From JABDOU01 sp041609995 (GTDB taxonomy: Bacteria; Actinomycetota; Acidimicrobiia; Spongiisociales; SHLN01): a DNA stretch of 6,170 bases. The position numbers were made by a program, and so were the translations under genes. This document shows, one piece after another, positions 1-4,754 of the stretch (the stretch's first letter is position 1; the number at the start of each line of letters is the position of its first letter). The stretch covers positions 1 to 6,170 of the forward strand of contig JBFIPU010000123.1 of the NCBI GenBank assembly GCA_041609995.1, given 5' to 3'. Below the pieces are notes generated by a model, which was given only the letters and a program-made list of their open reading frames with translations, had not been told where the DNA came from and did no database searches.

Positions 1-126
1 AACGCGAAGCGTTCCCCAAAAGGGGTGTGTTCCCGTGGAGCTGCGAAGCAGCTCCCAAGGAACGCGAAGCGTTCCCACCTTCCCCCGTCTCCGGTCTCTG
101 CGAGACCTCCCGACGGGGGACCATTG
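1..126 (+). repeat. Modular hairpin element R1 (outer end cut by window start)
   Basis: This noncoding element holds a chain of perfect inverted repeats. An 8-bp stem (37-44 with 48-55, GGAGCTGC/GCAGCTCC) closes on a GAA loop. A 7-bp stem (59-65 with 69-75, GGAACGC/GCGTTCC) also closes on GAA, and a partial copy of that hairpin is seen at 1-13. A larger hairpin follows, with a 9-bp outer stem (81-89 with 112-120) and a 6-bp inner stem (93-98 with 102-107, loop TGC). The inner end is GGGGGACCATTG at 115-126. Reverse-complemented, the twin hairpins and the bases up to the ATTG end match R5 (4558-4647) and, in part, R3. There is no T-tract, so a simple rho-independent terminator is unlikely. The family is not one I recognise. 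Confidence 0.75.
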
Positions 127-130
127 GGGA

Positions 131-232
131 GTGGAAGCTCGACTTCGTCTCGCTGCCCGTCGATGTGGAAGCTCGACTTCGTCTCGCTGCCGGTCAATGT
201 GGAAGCTCGACTTCGTCTCGCTGCCCTTCAAT
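131..232. repeat. Three tandem copies of a 34-bp unit
   Basis: Units lie head to tail at 131-164, 165-198 and 199-232. The first 26 bases of each unit (starting GTGGAAGCTCGACTTCG) are identical, and differences are confined to the last 8. No spacer separates the units, so this is not a CRISPR array. Because 34 is not a multiple of three, the array reads through all three frames and creates spurious short open frames. The array sits exactly between the facing inner ends of R1 (115-126) and R2 (229-240), and the end of unit 3 overlaps the R2 end by four bases (CAAT). On the minus strand each unit starts GGCAGCG, and the unit at 165-198 ends TTGACC; both strings also occur at the inner end of R3. 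Confidence 0.9.
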
Positions 233-300
233 GGTCCCCCAGCTTTGCTGGGGGAAGGTACCGCTCCGGAGTGAGCTTGCGAGCGGAGGAGGGGTAGGGG
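229..300 (-). repeat. Modular hairpin element R2, inverted relative to R1
   Basis: The inner end CAATGGTCCCCC (229-240) is the exact reverse complement of the inner end of R1. It forms part of a perfect 9-bp hairpin (235-243 with 247-255, loop TTT, which is AAA on the element strand). Next comes GGGGAAGGTACCGCTC (251-266), the exact reverse complement of 16 bases in R4 (4459-4474). A 6-bp inverted repeat follows (CCGCTC 261-266 with GAGCGG 281-286). The outer end AGGAGGGGTAGGGG resembles the outer ends of R3, R4 and R5. It lies 56 bases beyond the stop codon of the oxidoreductase gene, and those 56 bases contain only a short GGCC-GCTC-GGCC inverted repeat. Confidence 0.72.
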
Positions 301-356
301 GCACAAGGACAGGCCGCTCGGCCAGATTCGGCAGGCGACGCGCTCTCAGCCGCCGG

Positions 357-1232
357 CTACAGCTCCTTCAGCTCGCCTACCACGTTGTCGATGAGGCCCT
401 CGGTGAAGCCGACCGGGTCGGGGGTCCAGGGCATGGCCTGCACTTCGGTGATGCCGAGTTCGGCGTAGCCGGCCATGTCTTTGACAAACGTCTCGTATTC
501 GCCGGTCATCAGGTCGTTGCCGGCATAGAGCATCGTCTTGGCAATGGCGTCGTAGTCGGTGCCTTCGTTTTCGCAGTGTTGGCGCAGCACGTTCAGTTTG
601 TGCTCGACCGCCTCATGGCCGACGGAGAACAGGTTGCAGGCGTCGCCGTACTTGGCCACCAGCCGCAGGGTCTTCTTCTCGCCCATGCCGCCGATCATGA
701 TGGGCGGATGCGGCTGGCTTAGCGGCTGGGGCGAGTTGAGGGTTTCGGCCAGCTGAAAGTGGTTGCCCTCGTAGGCACCATCGTTGTCGCTCCACATCTG
801 GAGGCAGATTTGGATCGCCTCCTCCAACTGCTCGAACCGCTCCGAGACCGACGGGAACGGCACGCCCAGGCCGGCGTGTTCACGCTCGTACCAGGCGGCT
901 CCGATCCCCAGCTCGGCCCGGCCGCCGGAGAGCACATCGACGGTACTGACCGTCTTGGCCAGTAGACCCGGATAGCGATACGTCACGCCGGTCACCAGCA
1001 GGCGTAGTTGTACATTCGACGTCTTGGCCGCCAGCCAGGCGAGGGTGCTGTAGCCCTCCAGCATCGGATCGGTAGCCGGCGCGTATTGGTCCATCTGGAA
1101 CCAGTGGTCCATGACCGACAGCGAGACGAAGCCGCCTTCGTCGACCCGCCGGGCCACTGTGCCGAGTGTGTCAGCCATGCCCGGCGTCCCCTCCGGCCAG
1201 GCAAAGTGCGGAATGTGCAATCCGATGTCCAT
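357..1232 (-). CDS. LLM-class F420-dependent oxidoreductase, Rv1855c-like
   Basis: The 291-residue product is a single TIM-barrel domain of the bacterial luciferase-like superfamily. Visible family features are the N-terminal strand MDIGLHIPHFAWP, a DHW motif at 42-44, the block around LLVTGVTYRYPGLLAKT (78-94) leading into LSGGRAELGIGAAWYEREH (101-119), the phosphate-side loop PPIMIGGMGEKKTLRLVAKYGD (176-197) and a C-terminal helical region. Length and N-terminus fit the actinobacterial 'probable F420-dependent oxidoreductase, Rv1855c family'. Such enzymes use reduced F420 for hydride transfer in the cytoplasm; the substrate cannot be told from sequence, and FMN use is not excluded. I chose the ATG at 1232 because GGGGAG lies five bases upstream and the protein then starts at the family's usual first strand; an ATG at 1265 would add 11 unlike residues. 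The gene lies 88 bases downstream of the MgtC gene on the same strand, so co-transcription is possible but not shown. Confidence 0.93.
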   Translation of the reverse strand: MDIGLHIPHFAWPEGTPGMADTLGTVARRVDEGGFVSLSVMDHWFQMDQYAPATDPMLEGYSTLAWLAAKTSNVQLRLLVTGVTYRYPGLLAKTVSTVDVLSGGRAELGIGAAWYEREHAGLGVPFPSVSERFEQLEEAIQICLQMWSDNDGAYEGNHFQLAETLNSPQPLSQPHPPIMIGGMGEKKTLRLVAKYGDACNLFSVGHEAVEHKLNVLRQHCENEGTDYDAIAKTMLYAGNDLMTGEYETFVKDMAGYAELGITEVQAMPWTPDPVGFTEGLIDNVVGELKEL

Positions 1233-1274
1233 GAAATCTCCCCGGTGGTCGTGCCCGGCGAGCATACCGAGACC

Positions 1275-1310
1275 CTTCGGTCTGCGCGCTACTCAGCGGA
1301 AGGACCGAAG
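1275..1310. other. Inverted repeat between the MgtC and oxidoreductase genes
   Basis: CTTCGGTC (1275-1282) pairs perfectly with GACCGAAG (1303-1310). Inside lies a second short stem, CGCT (1287-1290) with AGCG (1295-1298), closing on ACTC. It occupies the 88-base space between two minus-strand genes. No T-tract follows on the minus strand, so it could be a weak terminator, an mRNA-processing hairpin that tunes expression of the downstream gene, or an operator. An alternative stem (ACCGA 1266-1270 with TCGGT 1277-1281) would compete with it. Confidence 0.45.
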
Positions 1311-1320
1311 CCCATCCCTC

Positions 1321-1995
1321 CTACGGCTGGCTCGGGGGTGGGTCGATCTCGTCGGCTTCGAGGACCGAATCGAACGCCATCACCGCTGAGCGGACCGTGG
1401 GGATACGCTCCGGCCGGAGGTTGAAGGTCACGTGGAATCGTTCGTCGAAGTCGCTGAGTTGCACGCCCACCTGGCGGGCGCTTTCGTCGAGGGCGCAGGT
1501 CATCATCACGACCTCGTTCAGCTCGCTCAAATCTGAGAGGCTGACGCCGAAGGGCCGGGTGGTCCCTTTGGCGCGGAGGGCACGCATGGTGTTTTCGGTC
1601 ACGCCTAGCAGAAACAGAATGGCCAGGGTGATGGCAGTCGCCACGGCCGCCCCACTCAAGAGCCCGGCGCCGGCGGTCATGCCGATGGCGGCCACCGCCC
1701 ACAGGCCGGCGGCGGTGGTGAGTCCGCTGACGTTGACGCCCTGGCGGAAGATGGCCCCGGCTCCCAGGAATCCGACCCCGGTCACGATCTGGGCTGCCAC
1801 CCGGGTGGGATCGCCGCCGCCGAATGCATAGGCGCCGACCAGAGTGAAGAGGGCGGCGCCGCAGCCCACCAGCATGTGGGTGCGGAGGCCGGCGGCCTTC
1901 TGGCTGGCTTCCCGTTCGAACCCGACCAGCCCACTGAACAGGGCGGCCACCAGCAACCGAATGGTCCAGTCGAAGATGTCGAGGTCGGCGGGCAT
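1321..1995 (-). CDS. MgtC/SapB family membrane protein
   Basis: The 224-residue product has the MgtC/SapB pattern. Hydrophobic segments lie at roughly 12-26, 40-57, 66-84, 93-112 and 115-132, with the conserved GFERE (25-29), KAAGLRTH (33-40), VGFLGAGAI (74-82) and GLTTAAGLW (91-99). A soluble tail of about 85 residues (140-224) fits the ACT-like C-terminal domain found in longer members. The protein is an inner-membrane protein. Family members are linked to survival in low magnesium and to modulation of ATP synthase or transporters, but many environmental homologues have no proven role. The start is uncertain: the ATG at 1995 gives the usual family N-terminus and leaves 129 bases for divergent promoters, but has a poor ribosome site. 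A GTG at 2064 has GAGG six bases upstream and would add 23 residues without membrane character. I prefer 1995. Confidence 0.88.
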   Translation of the reverse strand: MPADLDIFDWTIRLLVAALFSGLVGFEREASQKAAGLRTHMLVGCGAALFTLVGAYAFGGGDPTRVAAQIVTGVGFLGAGAIFRQGVNVSGLTTAAGLWAVAAIGMTAGAGLLSGAAVATAITLAILFLLGVTENTMRALRAKGTTRPFGVSLSDLSELNEVVMMTCALDESARQVGVQLSDFDERFHVTFNLRPERIPTVRSAVMAFDSVLEADEIDPPPSQP

Positions 1996-2124
1996 GGCTA
2001 CCAGTCTGACACCAACAACCGGCGATGGGTCATCCGGCATCGAAGAATGTCGAGGTCCCGACACTTCGGTCCTCGTAGGGGGGGATCACTGGTTTTCAAG
2101 CATGAAAGACAAAGGAGAACTCGT

Positions 2125-2955
2125 ATGTGCCGTCTGTTTGGGTTCGTGGGAACGGAAACCACCAAACTCGACTGCAGCCTGGTCGAGGCCCAAAACGCGT
2201 TGCAGGCGCAGTCGGATCGAGATCAACGCGGGATTCGCAACCCCGACGGGTGGGGAATCGCCAGCTGGGATAGCGGGGGACCGCTCATCATCAAGTCGAC
2301 GTTCCCGGCGTTTGCCGACCTGGAGTTTGCGCCGATCGCCCGCCAGGTGTGGAGCAAGGCAGTGATCGCCCACGTCCGCAAAGCCACGGTCGGGGCGATC
2401 TCCGAGCCCAACACGCACCCCTTTGAACACGGACCGTGGGTGTTTGCCCACAATGGCACGATTCCCCATCTCGACTATGTCGCCACCCGACTCGACCTTG
2501 GCCCGTACGGTCCTCCCGTGGGCGAGACTGACAGTGAGCTGGCGTTTCGGTGGCTGCTGAATCGGATGGCCGACTTCGGCCTCGACCCGGAAAGCCCCGC
2601 CGACGATGTCGAGCAGCTGGTGGAGCTGCTGTCGGACTCGGTCTTGGAACTGGTGCGCCTCACCATCCACGCCGGCCTCGAACCGCCCCGACTGAATTTC
2701 CTGCTGTCTGACGGCCGTCACCTCGCGGCCACCCGTTGGGGCAACTCGCTCTACTGGACGCATCGTCAATCGGTCCCCGACTGCGCGATTTGTGGACAAG
2801 ACCACTGCCCGCAGGCCGATCAGAGCTACCGGGCCACCCTGGTCGCCTCCGAGCCAATCACGGGCGAACACTGGACCGAGGTGCCAGAGGGCTCGGTCAT
2901 CGGCGTGGGCCCCGAAGCGGACACGATCATCCGGACCCTCGCCCCTTCCTCCTGA
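2125..2955 (+). CDS. Class II glutamine amidotransferase, YafJ/EgtC-like
   Basis: The 276-residue product is an N-terminal-nucleophile glutaminase domain. Cys2 directly follows the initiator Met (MCRLFGFVG) and is the expected catalytic nucleophile after Met removal. Other glutaminase motifs are NPDGWGIA (39-46), AHVRKATVG (82-90), NTHPF (96-100), FAHNG (107-111) and ETDSE (134-138). The C-terminal half contains SEPIT (242-246) and a cysteine cluster (Cys220, Cys223, His227, Cys228) that could bind a metal. The enzyme should release ammonia from glutamine or act on a gamma-glutamyl amide. The size and lack of a synthetase domain match the stand-alone YafJ/EgtC type. EgtC of ergothioneine synthesis is a relative, but no other ergothioneine genes are present, so I do not assign that name. 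AAAGGAG (2111-2117) sits seven bases before the ATG. The reading frame is open further upstream, but that part overlaps the divergent MgtC gene and has no family similarity. Confidence 0.93.
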   Translation: MCRLFGFVGTETTKLDCSLVEAQNALQAQSDRDQRGIRNPDGWGIASWDSGGPLIIKSTFPAFADLEFAPIARQVWSKAVIAHVRKATVGAISEPNTHPFEHGPWVFAHNGTIPHLDYVATRLDLGPYGPPVGETDSELAFRWLLNRMADFGLDPESPADDVEQLVELLSDSVLELVRLTIHAGLEPPRLNFLLSDGRHLAATRWGNSLYWTHRQSVPDCAICGQDHCPQADQSYRATLVASEPITGEHWTEVPEGSVIGVGPEADTIIRTLAPSS

Positions 2956-3037
2956 GCGGTCCGAGGCTCGACAGCGTATGGGATGGGGTTTCGAGGCGCG
3001 ACCGGCTCGGAGCGACCTCATGCGGTCCAGTACACGA

Positions 3038-3068
3038 AGAAAGGGCCCCTGAATCAGGGGCCCTTTCT
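3038..3068. terminator. Strong hairpin terminator shared by convergent genes
   Basis: A perfect 13-bp stem (3038-3050 with 3056-3068; core AAAGGGCCCCT/AGGGGCCCTTT) closes on the loop GAATC. It lies 82 bases after the stop of the plus-strand amidotransferase gene and 19 bases after the stop of the minus-strand fasciclin gene. The stem has T-rich ends on both strands (TTTCT, and TTTCT again reading the other way) rather than a long T-tract. Its position and symmetry suggest it ends transcription from both sides, more tightly for the fasciclin gene. Confidence 0.82.
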
Positions 3069-3087
3069 ATGCGAAGTCGCGCGGATG

Positions 3088-4119
3088 CTACGGCAGGAGG
3101 ACACCGTCGAGCACGTGGATGACTCCGTTGGAGGTGAGGATGTCGGTGGCGGTGACCTCGATCCCGTTGATGGTGACGGTGTCGCCATCCACCCCGATCA
3201 TGATGTCGGCACCGTTGACCGTGCTGACGCTCTGGCCGTCGAGGCCGACCACATCACCAGCCAGCACTGAGCCGGGGACCACGTGGTAGGTGAGGATCCC
3301 ACCCAGGTTGGGGTCGGCGAGCAGTTCTTCGGCGGTGATGCCGAGCTCGGACAGGGCCTGTGTGAACGCCTCATCGGTGGGGGCGAAGACGGTGAACGGG
3401 CCCTCGCTCTTGAGGGTGTCGACCAGGCCGGCCGTCTCCAGGGCGGTGGCCAGCGTGTTGAACGTGCCGGCCGCAACCGCCGTGTCGATGATGTCGCTCA
3501 GCGACTCTTCAGCCGTCTCTTCTGCCATCGCCTCGCCTTCCATGGCGTCGGGGAGCAGCACGCCGTCGATGACATGGATCACACCATTGGAGGCTTCGAT
3601 GTCGGTGGCCGTCACGGCGATTCCGTTGACGGTGACCGCATCACCGGCCACACCGATCATGATGTCGGCGCCGTTGACGGTGGCCACGCTCTGGCCGTCC
3701 AGACCAACAACATCGGCAGCCATCACCTTGCCCGGCACCACGTGATAGGTGAGAATCCCACCCAGGTCCGGGTTGGCGAGCAACTCGTCGGCGGTCATGC
3801 CCAGATCCGACAATGCAGCGGCGAACGCCTCGTCGGTGGGGGCGAACACCGTGAACGGTCCTTCACCCTTGAGGGTATCGACCAGGCCGGCGGCTTCGAG
3901 GGCGGCAGCCAGGGTCGTGAAGCTGCCGGCGGCCACGGCGGTGTCGACGATGTTGGCCATTTCTTCGGCCATTGGCTCTTCCATTGGCTCTTCCATCGAT
4001 TCGGCGACCGTGGTGACGGGGGCTTCCGTTGTCTCGGAAGCCTCATCGGTCCCACCACAAGCGGCAGCTACCAGCGAAATAGCCAGCAGCAGTGCGAGAA
4101 ACTTTCGTGAACGATTCAT
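3088..4119 (-). CDS. Lipoprotein with two tandem fasciclin (FAS1) domains
   Basis: The 343-residue product starts with a lipoprotein signal peptide: basic MNRSRK, a hydrophobic stretch to residue 20, then Cys21 in AAAC as the probable lipidation site. A Thr/Glu-rich linker (22-55) carries an EEPM repeat. FAS1 domain 1 (about 56-190) and FAS1 domain 2 (about 209-343) follow, joined by an acidic linker (191-208). Both domains show the FAS1 signatures FTVFAPTDEAF, ILTYHVVPG and NGVIHVIDGVLLP (VLDGVLLP in domain 2). By hand alignment they share about 80% identity, which indicates a fairly recent internal duplication. The protein ends exactly at the end of domain 2. FAS1 domains mediate cell adhesion or matrix contacts, so a surface-anchored role is likely; the partner is unknown. 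AAAGGAG (4128-4134) lies eight bases before the ATG. A CRP-type palindrome centred 86 bases upstream of the ATG probably controls it, and the 3038-3068 terminator closes the unit. Confidence 0.95.
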   Translation of the reverse strand: MNRSRKFLALLLAISLVAAACGGTDEASETTEAPVTTVAESMEEPMEEPMAEEMANIVDTAVAAGSFTTLAAALEAAGLVDTLKGEGPFTVFAPTDEAFAAALSDLGMTADELLANPDLGGILTYHVVPGKVMAADVVGLDGQSVATVNGADIMIGVAGDAVTVNGIAVTATDIEASNGVIHVIDGVLLPDAMEGEAMAEETAEESLSDIIDTAVAAGTFNTLATALETAGLVDTLKSEGPFTVFAPTDEAFTQALSELGITAEELLADPNLGGILTYHVVPGSVLAGDVVGLDGQSVSTVNGADIMIGVDGDTVTINGIEVTATDILTSNGVIHVLDGVLLP

Positions 4120-4194
4120 AGCGGTGTCTCCTTTGCTCTGTTGACGAGCGTTCTTTCACAGCGGTATTCGGAGAGCATCGGAGGCCGGATGACA

Positions 4195-4216
4195 TTTTGT
4201 GAAAGAAATCACAAAA
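4195..4216. promoter_or_regulatory. CRP/GlxR-type operator palindrome
   Basis: TTTTGTGA (4195-4202) and TCACAAAA (4209-4216) are perfect inverted repeats separated by AAGAAA. The core TGTGA-N6-TCACA (4198-4213) is the consensus shape of the cAMP receptor protein site in enterobacteria and of GlxR/Cmr-type regulators in actinobacteria. The centre is 86 bases upstream of the fasciclin ATG. The nearest gene on the other side is 538 bases away, so the fasciclin gene is the likely target. Activation or repression cannot be decided without the transcription start. A lone TGTGA half-site lies nearer the gene (4156-4160, minus strand). No CRP gene is in the window. Confidence 0.68.
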
Positions 4217-4220
4217 AGGT

Positions 4221-4354
4221 CAACGGTCCCCCGCTGCCCCTCTGGCCTTCGGCCTGAGAGCCACGGAACGCTCTGCGTTCCTTGGGAGCTGCTGTGCAGC
4301 TCCATGACCACAGCTTCTCGCAGTGGGTGCAGCGAGTGGAGCAGGGGTAAGGGG
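4221..4354 (-). repeat. Modular hairpin element R3
   Basis: The inner end CAACGGTCCCCC (4221-4232) differs by one base from that of R2. A GGCC-TTC-GGCC hairpin follows (4244-4254; loop GAA on the element strand), then GGAACGC-TCT-GCGTTCC (4265-4281) and GGAGCTGC-TGT-GCAGCTCC (4285-4303). A CTCGC/GCGAG inverted repeat (4317-4321 with 4332-4336) and the outer end CAGGGGTAAGGGG close the element. Positions 4265-4336 match 4609-4680 of R5 in the same orientation with four differences in 72 bases. None of the four breaks a base pair in these hairpins. The inner end lies only four bases from the CRP-type palindrome. Confidence 0.75.
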
Positions 4355-4440
4355 AACAAGAACCGACCAGCTCGAAAGAGGAACTCCTGGTTGAGGTGAC
4401 AACTTCTAGCGACACAAGGAGGTTTTCGTTTTTCTTCCGC

Positions 4441-4534
4441 TACCCCTCTTCGGCCTGCGAGCGGTACCTTCCCCGAAGCAACTCGAAGAGTTGCCCTCCG
4501 GTTCCCCCGGGAACCTCCCGCTGGGGGACCATTG
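4441..4534 (+). repeat. Modular hairpin element R4
   Basis: The outer end TACCCCTCTTC (4441-4451) mirrors the outer ends of the other elements. GAGCGGTACCTTCCCC (4459-4474) is shared exactly, inverted, with R2. Two perfect 7-bp hairpins follow: GCAACTC-GAA-GAGTTGC (4478-4494) and GGTTCCC-CC-GGGAACC (4500-4515). The element finishes with GGGGGACCATTG (4523-4534), identical to the inner end of R1. Compared with R2, the same outer and inner modules flank different hairpins, which is the best sign of module exchange inside a common frame. Confidence 0.73.
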
Positions 4535-4557
4535 AATAGGGTGACCTCGCGTATCGC

Positions 4558-4696
4558 CAATGTTTCCCCGTCGGGCGGGTGCGGAGCATCTGGAGATGGG
4601 GGAAGGTGGGAACGCTGTGCGTTCCTTGGGAGCTGCTGTGCAGCTCCATGACGACAGCTTCTCGCGGTGGGTGCGGCGAGCGGCAGAGGGTAGAGG
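4558..4696 (-). repeat. Modular hairpin element R5, facing R4
   Basis: The inner end CAATGTTTCCCC (4558-4569) faces the inner end of R4 across 23 bases. A small ATCT/AGAT palindrome (4588-4597) is followed by the twin hairpins GGAACGC-TGT-GCGTTCC (4609-4625) and GGAGCTGC-TGT-GCAGCTCC (4629-4647). A CTCGC/GCGAG repeat (up to 4680) and the outer end GCAGAGGGTAGAGG follow. The twin hairpins and the inner third are an inverted copy of R1, and 4609-4680 is a near-identical direct copy of part of R3. The outer end lies 58 bases before the cyclase start codon. Confidence 0.75.
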
Positions 4697-4742
4697 AACC
4701 AGTGGCCGTCGTCCGCCGCAAACGGCGCTGTCGGATCCTGGC

Positions 4743-4748
4743 TAGGTT
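4743..4748 (+). promoter_or_regulatory. Candidate -10 box for a leaderless cyclase transcript
   Basis: TAGGTT matches the actinobacterial TANNNT -10 pattern and ends seven bases before the A of the cyclase ATG. That spacing would place transcription initiation at or next to the start codon. It agrees with the absence of a good ribosome site: only AGG, within this same box, precedes the ATG. No clear -35 box is seen (4720-4725 reads AAACGG). A six-base match of this kind is weak evidence alone. Confidence 0.35.
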
Positions 4749-4754
4749 CGTCTC

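Larger units (their letters stand above)
4120..4754. other. Long noncoding gap between the divergent fasciclin and cyclase genes
   Basis: This 635-base stretch contains no convincing gene. From left to right it holds the fasciclin ribosome site (4128-4134), a weak minus-strand -10-like CGAATA (4165-4170), the CRP-type palindrome (4195-4216), R3, an AT-richer stretch (4355-4440), R4, R5, a 5-bp hairpin (4714-4718 with 4723-4727, loop CAAA) and a possible leaderless promoter for the cyclase. The AT-richer stretch includes AAGGAGG at 4416-4422, a good ribosome-site sequence, but no start codon follows it at a suitable distance; TTTTCGTTTTT comes next instead. Short open frames here are produced by the hairpin elements. 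Confidence 0.7.

Noticed and set aside
81..120. Rho-independent terminator for a gene left of the window
   Set aside because: The hairpin is strong but has no T-tract, and the same position in other family copies carries different hairpins. It fits the repeat family better.
131..232. CRISPR-like array
   Set aside because: Units abut directly with no unique spacers, there are only three, and no cas genes are nearby.
25..722. Overlapping open frames through the left repeats, one reaching 231 codons
   Set aside because: They arise from the 34-bp repeats read in three frames. The longest continues antisense into the oxidoreductase gene. No domain is seen.
1233..1265. Longer oxidoreductase start at 1265
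   Set aside because: The ATG at 1232 has GGGGAG at good spacing and matches the family N-terminus; the extra 11 residues do not.
1876..2124. N-terminal extension of the amidotransferase
   Set aside because: Cys must follow the initiator Met to act as the nucleophile, and the extension overlaps the divergent MgtC gene.
2086..3021. 311-codon minus-strand frame antisense to the amidotransferase
   Set aside because: The plus strand encodes a clear family protein with a ribosome site. The antisense product is Arg/Gly/Val-rich and has no recognisable domain.
3283..4110. 275-codon plus-strand frame antisense to the fasciclin gene
   Set aside because: It mirrors the repeated FAS1 coding sequence, giving His/Gly/Asp-rich repeats without any known domain.
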